A stretch of 64,000 nucleotides of DNA, taken from NCBI GenBank assembly GCA_033856515.1, contig JAWVEY010000003.1, positions 186,001-250,000 of the forward strand, given 5' to 3'. Below are positions 8,218-16,778 of the stretch, piece by piece; the first letter of the stretch is position 1; every line of letters begins with the position of its first letter. Source of the DNA: JALZKA01 sp033856515. GTDB taxonomy: Bacteria > Actinomycetota > Thermoleophilia > Solirubrobacterales > 70-9. The position numbers and the translations under genes are program-made. Below the pieces are notes generated by a model that was given only the letters and a program-made list of their open reading frames with translations, had not been told where the DNA came from and ran no database searches.

Positions 8218-9291
8218 TCAGTCATCCTCGATCTCGATCCCGGCCCGGCGGTACTGCTCAATCATCTGTTTGCGCTGCTTCGGGTTTTTGATCATGCTCA
8301 GCGATGCCTTTGCGTTCTGCGCCAGCATCGCCTTCATGTCGGCCCCGACCGCGCCCGGCGGCATGGCCCCCGGCGTCGGCGCCTGAGCGGGCGGGTTGGC
8401 TGCCGCCTGCTTCGCCGCCTCCGTCATCTGCTGCGCGATGCCCGCCTGAGCGGCCATGCCAGCCTCTGCGACGTGTAGCCGGTCGGAGATGCGCTGGCCG
8501 ATCTGGCTCCCGACGGACGGCAGCTCGTGCCACACGATCTCTACGTCATTCGGGTTCGTAGCCGAGACCAGGGCCGGCACGCCGCTGCTGGTGATCTGAG
8601 CCTTGTCGCGCGGCCGTTTGAACTTGCGCTCGAACACCGCGTACGGCTCCCGGCCAGGAATGTTGACCGCGAGCACAGCCTCGCGCTTGCCCGACGTGAC
8701 GCGCTCGCGTGCGCCGCGGTTTGGATCGTCGGTCAATGTCGCCGCGACAGTCGCGACCACCACAACGGCCCGCGTCTTGCCGGGCGGGGCGGGCTCCCGC
8801 GCGGCCCGCTCGAGCGCTTCCTCGAACCGGTTCGGCGTTGCCGATGCCTCGGCCTGGGCCGCCGCCGCGAGCTCGCCGACGGGGCCTGGAAGCGCGGCCA
8901 CGTCGGGACCCATGTGACCGGCCGTCTCCAGCGCTGAGAGCACCCTGCGCCCGGTGCCGATCGGGTCCACCAGGGTCGCATCGTTGGACGCCACGCGCTC
9001 CTCGATCCCAGGGATCTCGTCCCACAGCGGTTCGAATCGGTCCGGGTCGGCGGGGTTGATCGCCACCGGCACCTCCATCCCGGCCACCAGCCAGTGCTCG
9101 CGGTCGAGCTTGAAGCTGCCCGTCGCCTGAACGGCCTGTCCCGACCCGACCTCAACCAGAATCCGCACCCGTCCGCGCGTTCCCTGCCCGACCATGATCC
9201 GGTTGTCGAGTGGGTGGTCAGTCGAGACGACCAGCGCCGTCGCGCGCGCTCCCTCCCCCGTCACTCCGCTCTTCTTCAGACCAAACGGCAT
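8218..9291 (-). CDS. hypothetical protein with two related beta-rich domains
   Basis: A 357-residue protein of unknown function without signal peptide. Two segments appear related: one at about residues 18-100 ends INPADPDRFEPLWDEIPGIEERV, the other at about 185-275 ends SATNPNDVEIVWHELPSVGSQIG. Each has short beta stretches followed by N-P-x-D, a W-[DH]-E-[IL]-P motif and a short helix. An Ala/Pro/Met-rich linker leads to a basic C-terminal helix with NPKQRKQMIEQYRRAG. ATG at 9291 has GAGG five bases upstream. Its coupling to the PAS-LuxR gene is the only functional hint. Confidence 0.7.
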   Translation of the reverse strand: MPFGLKKSGVTGEGARATALVVSTDHPLDNRIMVGQGTRGRVRILVEVGSGQAVQATGSFKLDREHWLVAGMEVPVAINPADPDRFEPLWDEIPGIEERVASNDATLVDPIGTGRRVLSALETAGHMGPDVAALPGPVGELAAAAQAEASATPNRFEEALERAAREPAPPGKTRAVVVVATVAATLTDDPNRGARERVTSGKREAVLAVNIPGREPYAVFERKFKRPRDKAQITSSGVPALVSATNPNDVEIVWHELPSVGSQIGQRISDRLHVAEAGMAAQAGIAQQMTEAAKQAAANPPAQAPTPGAMPPGAVGADMKAMLAQNAKASLSMIKNPKQRKQMIEQYRRAGIEIEDD

Positions 9292-9410
9292 GGCAACCTC
9301 TATCCGGTAGCTGGCCCCGATCGTAACCCGGTTCCCGAGTCAGCGCCAAACCGCGGCGGGTCAGGCTCTCGGTCGAAAGCGCGACCTGACCTGACGGAGG
9401 TCCGGAAAAG

Positions 9411-9484
9411 AGCGGCTGATGGGATTCGAACCCACGACCTTCTGCATGGCAAGCAGACGCTCTAGCCAACTGAGCTACAGCCGC
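9411..9484 (-). tRNA. tRNA-Gly (GCC)
   Basis: A 74-nt cloverleaf on the minus strand. Acceptor arms GCGGCTG and CAGCCGC pair fully, with discriminator U. The anticodon stem TCTGC/GCAGA holds loop TTGCCAT, giving GCC. The D arm AGCTCAGTTGGCTAGAGC and T arm GTGGGTTCGAATCCCAT are canonical. CCA is not encoded. A weak hairpin (GGTCAGG/CCTGACC, 9359-9391) lies just downstream but has no T-run. Confidence 0.95.
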
Positions 9485-9609
9485 GCGAGCGGTCGAGTCT
9501 AGCCGTCGAACGGTTGTCCGGTTTCGTTTTTCAGGCGTCGGGGTAGCGCCCGTAGGAATCTGCGCTGAGCTGTCCGGGCTCGGCGATTTCCTGAAGGGGT
9601 AAGACAAAG

Positions 9610-10839
9610 ATGAGAGTCCACACGCGGGCAGCCCTGCTCGCGACAACGGCAGCGCTTCTGTGCGTGCCGAGCCAGGCCGCTGCGAGCGCCGACGGCGTCA
9701 TCGTCGAATTTCGCTCCGGGGCAACAGCCGCTCAGATCGTCTCGCTGACCCAGCGGGTCGGCGCGGGCCAGGTCACCGGCAAGATCCGAGGCACCGACGC
9801 AGTCGTTTTGAGCGCCGGCCAGCCCGCCAAGGTCGCAGCCGCGCTCGAGCGCTCCGGCCTGGTGTCGTACGCGGAGAAGAACCTGACCCTCCGCACGCAG
9901 GCAACGCCGAACGATCCGCAGTTCAGCGGCCTCTACGGCCTGAACAACACGGGTCAGACCGGCGGCGCCAGCGACGCTGACATCGATGCACCGGAGGGCT
10001 GGGACGCTGCCGGGCTCGGCGCCTTTCCTACCACGGGTGGGGCCAAGGTCGGCATCGTCGACACAGGCATTCAGTCGTCGCATCCGGACCTTGCCGGCAA
10101 GGTCGCCAACTGCGCCAAGTCGCAAGGCGTCCTGCCGATCCTCTCCGGAACGATCCAGGAGGGAACCTGCGCGGACGACAACGGGCACGGCACGCATGTC
10201 GCCGGCACCATCTCGGCGAACGCGAACAACGGAATCGGCGTGACGGGCGTTTCATTCAACTCGCCGCTTTCGATCTGCAAGGCGCTCGGCGGCCCCTTGG
10301 GCACCGGCTCCACCGCAGACGTTGCCAACTGCATCCGCTGGGCCTATGACAAGGGCGCGAAGGTGATCTCGATGAGCCTCGGAGGCGGAGCTTCAACGAC
10401 GCTCAAGAACGCGGTCGACTACGCATGGAAGAGCGGCGGGGCGAGCGGCTCCGTCATCGTCGCCGCTGCGGGCAACGACGGCGACGCAACGCTCAACTAT
10501 CCGGCGGCCTATCCCAACGTGGTGTCGGTGGCCGCAACGGACGACATGGATGCTCGCGCGAGCTTCTCAAATGCGAACGCGGACGTCGAGATCGCCGCAC
10601 CGGGCGTCGACATCCTGTCGACCTGGAACGACGGCGCCTACAACACGATCTCGGGCACTTCGATGGCGACTCCGCATGTCGCAGGCGTCGCCGCGGTGAT
10701 CAGGAGCAAGAACCCTGGGCTCACCGCTGCTCAGGTGGTGTCGAAGCTCGACTCGTCGGTCGACGACCTCGGCGCCGCGGGACGTGACCAGAGCTTCGGC
10801 TTCGGTCGCGTCAACCTGGCGAAGGCCGCTACTCCGTAA
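9610..10839 (+). CDS. secreted subtilisin-like serine protease (S8)
   Basis: A 409-residue secreted peptidase. Residues 1-27 are a signal peptide ending in AAASA. Residues 28-95 form an I9-like propeptide (VIVEFRSGATAAQI). The catalytic triad is Asp151 (VGIVDTG), His193 (NGHGTHVAG) and Ser351 (GTSMATPHVAG), with Asn289 (AAAGND) for the oxyanion hole. There is no C-terminal anchor, so it is probably released. GAAGGGG lies about ten bases before the ATG. Typical subtilase length. It stands alone downstream of tRNA-Gly. Confidence 0.95.
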   Translation: MRVHTRAALLATTAALLCVPSQAAASADGVIVEFRSGATAAQIVSLTQRVGAGQVTGKIRGTDAVVLSAGQPAKVAAALERSGLVSYAEKNLTLRTQATPNDPQFSGLYGLNNTGQTGGASDADIDAPEGWDAAGLGAFPTTGGAKVGIVDTGIQSSHPDLAGKVANCAKSQGVLPILSGTIQEGTCADDNGHGTHVAGTISANANNGIGVTGVSFNSPLSICKALGGPLGTGSTADVANCIRWAYDKGAKVISMSLGGGASTTLKNAVDYAWKSGGASGSVIVAAAGNDGDATLNYPAAYPNVVSVAATDDMDARASFSNANADVEIAAPGVDILSTWNDGAYNTISGTSMATPHVAGVAAVIRSKNPGLTAAQVVSKLDSSVDDLGAAGRDQSFGFGRVNLAKAATP

Positions 10840-10953
10840 ATCCATCACTGATACCCGCGCCGTCATTTGGGGCGGCGCGGGCGTCGGTGCTTGCGGGACT
10901 TCGCTGGGTCCCGTTCTCGTAGAGACTTGGCCTTTCGACAACGGGAGGTCCAG

Positions 10954-11766
10954 ATGGACTACGAGACGCTTCGCTACGAGCAGGACGACCATGTCGTCAC
11001 GCTCACCTACGACAGGCCGGATCAGCACAACGCCGTGAACAGGATGATGAACCGGGAGCTCCACGATGCGTGGCAGCGATTCCGCGACGACGACGAGGCG
11101 TTTGTCCTGGTCATAACAGGCGCCGGGGAGACCACCTTCTGTGCCGGTTGGGACCTTCAAGACGCCGCCGATCTGACGGAGCTTGGTGACTACGACGCAT
11201 TTCGCCAGAGCCTCTACAACTCGCCCGGCGAGTGTGGCTACACACGCAAGGTGGACATCTTCAAACCGGTCATCGCCGCGGTGAACGGCTACGCGTTCGC
11301 TGCCGGGCTGGAGACCGCACTGCTCGCGGACATCCGCATCGCCTCGGAGAACGCCGAGTTCGGGGCACTCGAGCGGCGCTGGAACATCGTCGGCGGCGAT
11401 GGCCTGACCGTCCGCCTGCCCCTGGTCGTGGGCTTTGCGAAAGCCATGGAACTCGTCATCACCGGCCGGCGAATCGACGCAGCGGAAGCCCTGGACATCG
11501 GCCTCGTGACGGAGGTGGTTCCCGCCGGCCAAGCCCTCGATCGAGCCCAGGCCCTGGCCCGCGAGATCGTTGCGCTACCGCAGGGCGCGATCAGGAGCGA
11601 CAAAGAGAGCATCCTCCGGGGCGTCGGACGAACGCTGGAGGAGCGGCTGCGCATCGAGGCAGAGCAGACGATCTCGATGTTCATGCGCCGGGACTCACAC
11701 GCGATTGGCGCGGCTGCGTTCAAGGCCGGGAACCTGAACCCCGATTGGCCAAATCACGGTCTCTAA
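10954..11766 (+). CDS. enoyl-CoA hydratase/isomerase (crotonase) family protein
   Basis: A 270-residue crotonase. The start is ATG 10954, with GGGAGG five bases upstream; the longer frame from 10867 has no such site. The CoA oxyanion-hole region CAGWDL is at residues 63-68. Glu120 (GLE) and Glu140 (LER) are 20 residues apart, matching Glu144 and Glu164 of rat enoyl-CoA hydratase, so hydratase chemistry is possible. It would hydrate a 2-enoyl-CoA in fatty-acid or related degradation. No other beta-oxidation gene is adjacent, so its substrate is unknown. Confidence 0.88.
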   Translation: MDYETLRYEQDDHVVTLTYDRPDQHNAVNRMMNRELHDAWQRFRDDDEAFVLVITGAGETTFCAGWDLQDAADLTELGDYDAFRQSLYNSPGECGYTRKVDIFKPVIAAVNGYAFAAGLETALLADIRIASENAEFGALERRWNIVGGDGLTVRLPLVVGFAKAMELVITGRRIDAAEALDIGLVTEVVPAGQALDRAQALAREIVALPQGAIRSDKESILRGVGRTLEERLRIEAEQTISMFMRRDSHAIGAAAFKAGNLNPDWPNHGL

Positions 11767-11843
11767 CCGGCGCCGGCCGTCCAAGGGCCAACGCCGCCGA
11801 CCTTTGAGATCGTGATCCCCCGCCGCCGAGCTGCGGTAAGCCC

Positions 11844-11868
11844 GGTGCCAGGCACGGTGCCTGGCACC
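11844..11868. repeat. 25-bp palindrome, copy A (intergenic)
   Basis: GGTGCCAGGCAC-G-GTGCCTGGCACC: two perfect 12-bp arms around one base. It lies between the crotonase and RNase HI stops, which converge here. The same 25 bp occurs in reverse complement at 58071-58095 inside rsmB, with unrelated flanks. It could fold as a bidirectional hairpin between the two convergent genes, but there is no T-run. Confidence 0.8.
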
Positions 11869-11872
11869 GCGT

Positions 11873-12280
11873 TCAGAGCGTCGAGTGCGCGTCGAGCGCC
11901 TGGTTCACCAAGGCGTCCGCCTCGGCGTTCTGCTCGCGGCGCACGTGCTCGAACGACCAATCGCTGAACGCCGACAGCGCCTGGCGCGCCTGGGCGTAAA
12001 GCGGCTTCAGGCCGGCGTCCTTCACGCGGTACTCGCCACGGACCTGCTTTACGACCAGCTCAGAATCGCCACGCAGCGCCAGCTCGGTCGCCCCGTGCTC
12101 GGCGGCCAGTTCGATGCCGCGGATCAGCGCTCTGTACTCGGCGACGTTGTTGGTTGCGGTACCGATGGGCTCAGCCGCATCGGTGATCACCTCGCCGTCG
12201 TCATTGCGTACGACCACTCCGATTGCAGCGGGCCCAGGGTTTCCCCTGGAGCCGCCGTCGACATTTACGACGAGCTTCAC
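11873..12280 (-). CDS. rnhA: ribonuclease HI family protein
   Basis: A 135-residue RNase H that would cut the RNA strand of RNA-DNA hybrids. The four acidic metal ligands are present: Asp8 (NVDGGSRGNPG), Glu48 (NVAEYRAL), Asp72 (RGDSEL) and Asp122 (EADAL). It lacks the C-terminal phosphatase domain found fused to RNase H in many actinobacteria. I chose GTG 12280, whose GTGA overlaps the stop of the upstream gene; the frame continues upstream only in shadow of that gene. Confidence 0.9.
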   Translation of the reverse strand: MKLVVNVDGGSRGNPGPAAIGVVVRNDDGEVITDAAEPIGTATNNVAEYRALIRGIELAAEHGATELALRGDSELVVKQVRGEYRVKDAGLKPLYAQARQALSAFSDWSFEHVRREQNAEADALVNQALDAHSTL

Positions 12281-12774
12281 CCTTCGCCGTCGTCCGCCGA
12301 CGCAGTGCTCTCGCTGGAGCGCTCGATCCCGAGCGTCGAGGCGATCTGATCGAGGGCTGCGCTCTCCTTCTCGGAGATTCGCTTGCCGCCGATGCCGAGG
12401 AAGTCCCCAGACTTCGTCGCCTCGGCCGCGTGCTCCGCGACGTCCATGCAAAAGCGCTTGAAGGCATCGACCTCCTCGGGCATAGCCCTGCTTTCAAGCA
12501 GCGAGACGGCCTCGGAGATTGCCTGCGGGCCGCGTACGGGGAGCTCATCGGGCGTCCCTAGATGCTCACGGTCGATCTTGGGTGGGTCGGAGACGATCTC
12601 CGCCAGGATGTCCCCGGAGCCGGTCTGCGCCGCCTGTGTGTACACCTTGCCGACGGCGAAGCTCTCGCGAACCGTTCCGCCGCGCTGAGACGCGATGACC
12701 ATCAAAGCCGCGGTGGCGGGTCCCCGGCGAACGGTGTCCCACTCCTCGGCGTTGAACTCGGCCCTCTCGGTCAC
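12277..12774 (-). CDS. conserved hypothetical protein coupled to RNase HI
   Basis: A 165-residue soluble protein beginning with GTG. The N-terminal half includes GPATAALMVIASQRGGTVRESFAVGKVY, and the C-terminal half is helical with FLGIGGKRISEKESAALDQI followed by a Ser/Asp-rich tail. The helical pattern recalls tellurite-resistance TerB-like bundles, but this is weak. It overlaps the RNase HI start by 4 bases, so the two are translationally coupled. Function unknown. Confidence 0.7.
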   Translation of the reverse strand: MTERAEFNAEEWDTVRRGPATAALMVIASQRGGTVRESFAVGKVYTQAAQTGSGDILAEIVSDPPKIDREHLGTPDELPVRGPQAISEAVSLLESRAMPEEVDAFKRFCMDVAEHAAEATKSGDFLGIGGKRISEKESAALDQIASTLGIERSSESTASADDGEG

Positions 12775-12837
12775 CGGGCGAACTTAGCGGGCGATGTGAG
12801 CGTTACGTGAGGTACCTGGCACCAGGCGTCCCAGGCG

Positions 12838-14922
12838 TCAAGCCGCTTGGGCCTCGGCCTGGCTCTGAGCGATGATCTTCTGGGCGATCTGCCCAGGGAC
12901 CTCTTGGTAGCGCAGGAACTCCATTGTGAAGTCGCCTCGCCCGCCGGTGATCGCGCGAAGGTCGGGCGCGTAGTCCAGCACCTCGGCCATTGGCACCTCG
13001 GCCTTGATCTCGGTCATCGACGCCTTCGGCTCCATGCCGAGCGGATGCCCGCGGCGCGAGTTGAGGTCGCCGATCACATCGCCCACCGTGTCCTCCGGCG
13101 TCGAGATCGTCATCTCCACGATCGGCTCCAGGAGATACGCCTCGGCCTTCGCGGCGGCATCCTTGAAGGCCATTGAGCCGGCGATCTTGAACGCCATCTC
13201 CGACGAGTCGACGGTGTGGTACTGACCATCGAAGAGCCGTACGCGGACGTCCTTTACCGGATAGCCGGCGAGAACGCCCTTGGCCATCTGCTCGGAGATG
13301 CCCTTCTCAACGGCGGGAATGAACCCGCCTGGGATCGAGCCGCCCTTGATCGCGTTGACGAACTCGAGGCCGCCGCCGGGCTCTCCCGGCTCGATCTCGA
13401 TGTGGCAGTCGCCGAACTGTCCGCGCCCGCCAGTCTGCTTCTTGTAGCGGCCGTGCGCCTTGGCCGGCTTTCGGATCGTCTCGAGGTAAGGCACCTGCGG
13501 CGGGTGGAGCTCGATCTCGGCGCCGAAGCGCCGCTTCATGCGCTGGACGATCACCTCGACGTGGACCTGAGTCAGGCCCGCGATGATCTGCTCCCCTGTC
13601 TGCGGGTCGCGGTGGACGTCAAGCGTCGGATCCTCCTCCTCGAGGCGGTGGATCGCCACCCCGGCCTTCTCCTCGTCGCCCTTGGTCTTTGCCTCGTAAG
13701 CGAAGGCCATGACTGGAGCCGGCAGGTCGAGCGGCGGAAAGTGGATGTCCGTCTGCTTCTCGGCCAAGACGTCGCCCGCGCGCGTGTCCTTCAGCTTCGG
13801 AACTGCGCCGATGTCGCCCGGCCCGAGCTCGTCGACGGGGTCCATGTCCTTCCCCCACGGCGAGGCGAGCTGGCCGATCCGCTCCTTCGAGCCGCGCGTC
13901 GCGTTGATCAGGTGCGAGTCCGAGCGAAGGACGCCCGACTCGACCCGCAGGAGGTTGATCCGGCCCGTGTACGGGTCGGCGGTCGTCTTGAAGACGTAGG
14001 CGAGGACGGATGCGTCCTCCTCGGGCGCAATGTCCGCGTCCTCGTCATCGGCGCCCAGGGCGTGGATGGCACCCCGCATCGCGGGTGACGGCAGGTCCTC
14101 GAGCAGCGCCTCGAGCAGGCGGTCCGAGCCGAGGTTCTTGGTCGCGATGCCGCAGGTGACCGGGAAGAGGTGCCCCTCGGTGACGCCCTTCTTGAGCGCG
14201 GTGGTGATCTCTTCGTGGGAGATCTCCTCGCCCTCGAGGTAGCGCTCCATGAGCTCGTCCGAGTTCTCCGCGACCTCGTCCATCAGCTTCTCGCGGTACT
14301 CCTGCGCCAGGTCCTGAAGCTCCTCCGGGATCTCGGCTTCCGACGAGTTGCCGCGCCCCTCGCCCTCGTAGACGAACGCCTTCATGTCGATCAGGTCGAT
14401 GACGCCCTTGACCTCGTGCTCGGAGCCGATCGGGATCTCGGTCGCGACGACGTGCACGCCGAAGGCGGCCTTCAGAGAATCGAGGGTCTTGAAGAAGTCG
14501 GCGCGCTCGCGGTCGAGCATGTTCACGAAAATGAGGCGTGACAGGCCCTCAATTGCCGCGCGCTTCCAAAGGCGCTCGGTGTGGACCTCGACGCCGGAGA
14601 CCGCGTTCACGACCACGACGGCCGAGTCGACGACGCGAAGCGCCGCAAGCGCATCCGCGACGAAGCTGGGATCGCCGGGCGTGTCGATCAGGTTGATCTT
14701 GCGGTCGTGAAAGTCGATCGAGGCGACGGCAGCGTCGATCGACATTTGGCGCTCTTGCTCGTCCGGCTCGTGATCGCAGACCGTCGTCCCCTCGGTCACG
14801 GAACCAAGGCGGTTGATCTTCCCGGCCTCGAACAGGATCGCCTCGGCGAGGCTGGTCTTGCCGCTGCCACGGTGCCCGATTAGGGCGACGTTTCTGATCC
14901 GGTCTGGTGCCCGATGGCCCAT
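12838..14922 (-). CDS. EF-G-like translational GTPase (FusA2 type) with altered G motifs
   Basis: A 694-residue protein with the five-domain layout of elongation factor G. G1 is GHRGSGKTS at residues 16-24. G3 reads DTPGD (80-84), where canonical EF-G has DTPGH with the catalytic His. G4 reads NMLD (134-137) instead of NKxD. Domains III-V follow (PQVPYLETIRKPAK, GGRGQFGDCHIEIEPGE, and the C-terminal RRGHPLGMEP). It belongs with the EF-G-like paralogues of actinobacteria and Thermus EF-G-2. A role in ribosome rescue, recycling or stress rather than routine translocation is inferred. It does not sit beside rpsL, rpsG or tuf. Confidence 0.9.
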   Translation of the reverse strand: MGHRAPDRIRNVALIGHRGSGKTSLAEAILFEAGKINRLGSVTEGTTVCDHEPDEQERQMSIDAAVASIDFHDRKINLIDTPGDPSFVADALAALRVVDSAVVVVNAVSGVEVHTERLWKRAAIEGLSRLIFVNMLDRERADFFKTLDSLKAAFGVHVVATEIPIGSEHEVKGVIDLIDMKAFVYEGEGRGNSSEAEIPEELQDLAQEYREKLMDEVAENSDELMERYLEGEEISHEEITTALKKGVTEGHLFPVTCGIATKNLGSDRLLEALLEDLPSPAMRGAIHALGADDEDADIAPEEDASVLAYVFKTTADPYTGRINLLRVESGVLRSDSHLINATRGSKERIGQLASPWGKDMDPVDELGPGDIGAVPKLKDTRAGDVLAEKQTDIHFPPLDLPAPVMAFAYEAKTKGDEEKAGVAIHRLEEEDPTLDVHRDPQTGEQIIAGLTQVHVEVIVQRMKRRFGAEIELHPPQVPYLETIRKPAKAHGRYKKQTGGRGQFGDCHIEIEPGEPGGGLEFVNAIKGGSIPGGFIPAVEKGISEQMAKGVLAGYPVKDVRVRLFDGQYHTVDSSEMAFKIAGSMAFKDAAAKAEAYLLEPIVEMTISTPEDTVGDVIGDLNSRRGHPLGMEPKASMTEIKAEVPMAEVLDYAPDLRAITGGRGDFTMEFLRYQEVPGQIAQKIIAQSQAEAQAA

Positions 14923-14951
14923 TCCCCAGGAAATCTATTAGCTGAGCGCTT

Positions 14952-15737
14952 CTAAAGCGGTGTGGCCTGGAAGCGCGAGCGGAGCGCCAGGACGGCCTTG
15001 GTGTGAAGCTGGGATACGCGCGACTCCGTGACGCCCAGGACCTCGCCGATCTCGCGGAGCGTGAGGCTCTCGTAGTAGTAGAGGGCGATCACCAGGCGCT
15101 CGCGCTCGGGCAGGGATTCGATCGCGTCGGCAAGGCGGTCCTTGAGCTCGGCCGTATTCGCCTCGTGCTCGGGATCGAGCGCATTCGGGTCCTGGATCGT
15201 GTCGAGGACGGAGATCTGGCCGCCGCCGCCTTCCGGGTCCGCAAATGTCCAGAGATCGTCGAGCGCGAGGACCGAGGAGTTCGCGATCTCGAGCAGTACG
15301 TCGCGGAACTCGTCCACCGTTATCTCGAGCTTCACCGCCATCTCTTCGTCGGTCGGCGCCCGGCCGAGCGAGCCTTCAAGCGCGGCATGCGCCTTCTCGA
15401 CGTCGCGGGCGCGGGAACGGACGCTTCGCGGCACCCAGTCGAGCGAGCGGAGCTCGTCGATGATCGCGCCCTTGATGCGGGCAACGGCGAAAGTCTCGAA
15501 CTTGATCTCGCGCTCGAGGTCGAAACGCTCGATCGCGCCGATCAGTCCCAGGAGGCCGTAGGAGACGAGATCGGCCTCCTCGACATGCGAAGGAAGGCCC
15601 GATGCCATGCGGCCGGCGATGAACTTGACAAGGGGCGAATATGCGACAACGAGGCGCTCGCGAGCGCGCTCGTCTCCGTCGACCTTGTAGCTGCGCCAAA
15701 GCTCGCGAAGTTCGACTGCCTTTACGTTGATCTCCAT
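14952..15737 (-). CDS. whiG: RNA polymerase sigma factor, FliA/WhiG family
   Basis: A 261-residue group 3 sigma factor. Region 2 includes VKFIAGRMASGLP, DLVSYGLLGLIGAIERFD and the -10 binding FETFAVARIKGAIIDELR (residues about 35-98). Region 3 spans about 100-170. Region 4 includes LPERERLVIALYYYESLTLREIGEVLGVTESRVSQ in its usual place near the C-terminus. Such factors direct motility or sporulation genes in other actinobacteria. No flagellar or sporulation gene is in the window, so the local regulon is unknown. The gene follows xerD by 33 bases in the same direction, an order common in actinobacteria. Confidence 0.92.
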   Translation of the reverse strand: MEINVKAVELRELWRSYKVDGDERARERLVVAYSPLVKFIAGRMASGLPSHVEEADLVSYGLLGLIGAIERFDLEREIKFETFAVARIKGAIIDELRSLDWVPRSVRSRARDVEKAHAALEGSLGRAPTDEEMAVKLEITVDEFRDVLLEIANSSVLALDDLWTFADPEGGGGQISVLDTIQDPNALDPEHEANTAELKDRLADAIESLPERERLVIALYYYESLTLREIGEVLGVTESRVSQLHTKAVLALRSRFQATPL

Positions 15738-15770
15738 AAAGCTCTCTCTGGGGTCCTTAAACCTACGCGT

Positions 15771-16718
15771 TCAGGCGCGCGGATGGCTCCGTTGGTAGGC
15801 ATCTCGCAATGTCTGTGGCTCAACCCGTGTGTAGATCTGCGTGGTCGAGACGGACGAATGGCCGAGGAGCTCCTGGATCGAACGAAGATCCGCTCCCCCT
15901 TCGAGGAGGTGGGTGGCGAACGAGTGGCGCAGCGAATGGGGTGAAACGCGGCCATGCTTGGAGAGCTCTCTGACCCAGATCTGAAGCCTTCTGCGGACGT
16001 CCGAGGTCGATAGGCGGAGCCCGTTCCGGGACAGGAACAGCGCATCCGTTCGTGGTCCTCCCGTAAGCGCGTGGCGCGCTGTCTCGACATAGCGGCGAAG
16101 CGCTTTCTGCGCCGGCTCGCCGATCGGCACCAGCCGCGTCTTCGAGCCCTTTCCGGTGACGCGCAGGCTCTCGGAGTCGAAGTCCATGGAGTCGGTGTTC
16201 AGGTTCACGATCTCCTCGGCTCGGAGCCCACACGAGTACGCGAGCTCGAACATCGCCCGGTCGCGCGCCTCGAGTGGCGTCTTGACAGGGATGCGGTCGA
16301 GAAGCTCGGCGACGTCGTCGCGTCCCAAGGTCCGTGGCAGGCGCTGCTCGCGTTTTGGCGTGGGCAGAAGCTCGGCGGGATTCGACTCGGCATGGCCCGC
16401 ATCCACCAGGTGGCCGTGGAACGTCCTCACGGCTGCGAGCTTGCGGCCGATGCTCGACTTCTTGAGGCCGCGCCCTGACAGCTGTGCAGCGAAGCCGCGC
16501 AGGTCGCGATATCGGAGCTCGCCGGGCTCGGTACCGCGTGCGGTCGCCCACTCGGCCAATTCCGACAGGTCCGACGCGTACGCCCGCTTCGTTGCAGCGG
16601 CCGCTCCGCGGCGGTCCTGTTCACGCGCGAACTCGAGGAGGGCGGCCTCCCAGCGGGGGCTTAGCTTCGTCCCCTCCACGCCTTCACTCGCAGTCGCGCT
16701 TCCCATCCTGGCGACCAT
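15771..16718 (-). CDS. xerD: tyrosine recombinase XerD
   Basis: A 315-residue integrase-family recombinase. The N-terminal SAM-like domain covers about residues 22-110. The catalytic residues are all visible in order: Arg in CGLRAEE, Lys in GKGSKTR, His/Arg in HSLRHSF, His in LLGHSS and Tyr in TQIYTRV. Its length and its place next to the WhiG-type gene fit the chromosome-dimer resolving Xer enzymes acting at dif with FtsK, rather than a phage integrase. No att site or phage gene is close by. The start is ATG 16718; Met5 is an alternative. Confidence 0.9.
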   Translation of the reverse strand: MVARMGSATASEGVEGTKLSPRWEAALLEFAREQDRRGAAAATKRAYASDLSELAEWATARGTEPGELRYRDLRGFAAQLSGRGLKKSSIGRKLAAVRTFHGHLVDAGHAESNPAELLPTPKREQRLPRTLGRDDVAELLDRIPVKTPLEARDRAMFELAYSCGLRAEEIVNLNTDSMDFDSESLRVTGKGSKTRLVPIGEPAQKALRRYVETARHALTGGPRTDALFLSRNGLRLSTSDVRRRLQIWVRELSKHGRVSPHSLRHSFATHLLEGGADLRSIQELLGHSSVSTTQIYTRVEPQTLRDAYQRSHPRA

Positions 16719-16778
16719 GTTTCCGGCCCGGCGTGGAGTTACCTACCCACGCAACGGATCTGCCGCGAATTGTCGGTG

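Noticed and set aside
9359..9391. Terminator after tRNA-Gly
   Set aside because: GGTCAGG/CCTGACC arms have a 19-base loop and no T-run on either strand, so an intrinsic terminator is not supported.
13216..14088. 290-codon plus-strand frame opposite the EF-G-like gene
   Set aside because: Mirror of a GC-rich coding frame; Arg/Leu/Asp-rich with no motif, and the opposite strand encodes a complete GTPase.
14941..14965. Fourth copy of the TTTA-loop leader near CTTCTAAAGCGG
   Set aside because: It lacks the flanking complementary bases and the GAAAGCA tail, and falls on the stop of the sigma-factor gene.
15771..16718. Phage or island integrase
   Set aside because: Length, motifs and the neighbouring WhiG-type gene fit housekeeping XerD; no tRNA-linked att site or phage genes nearby.
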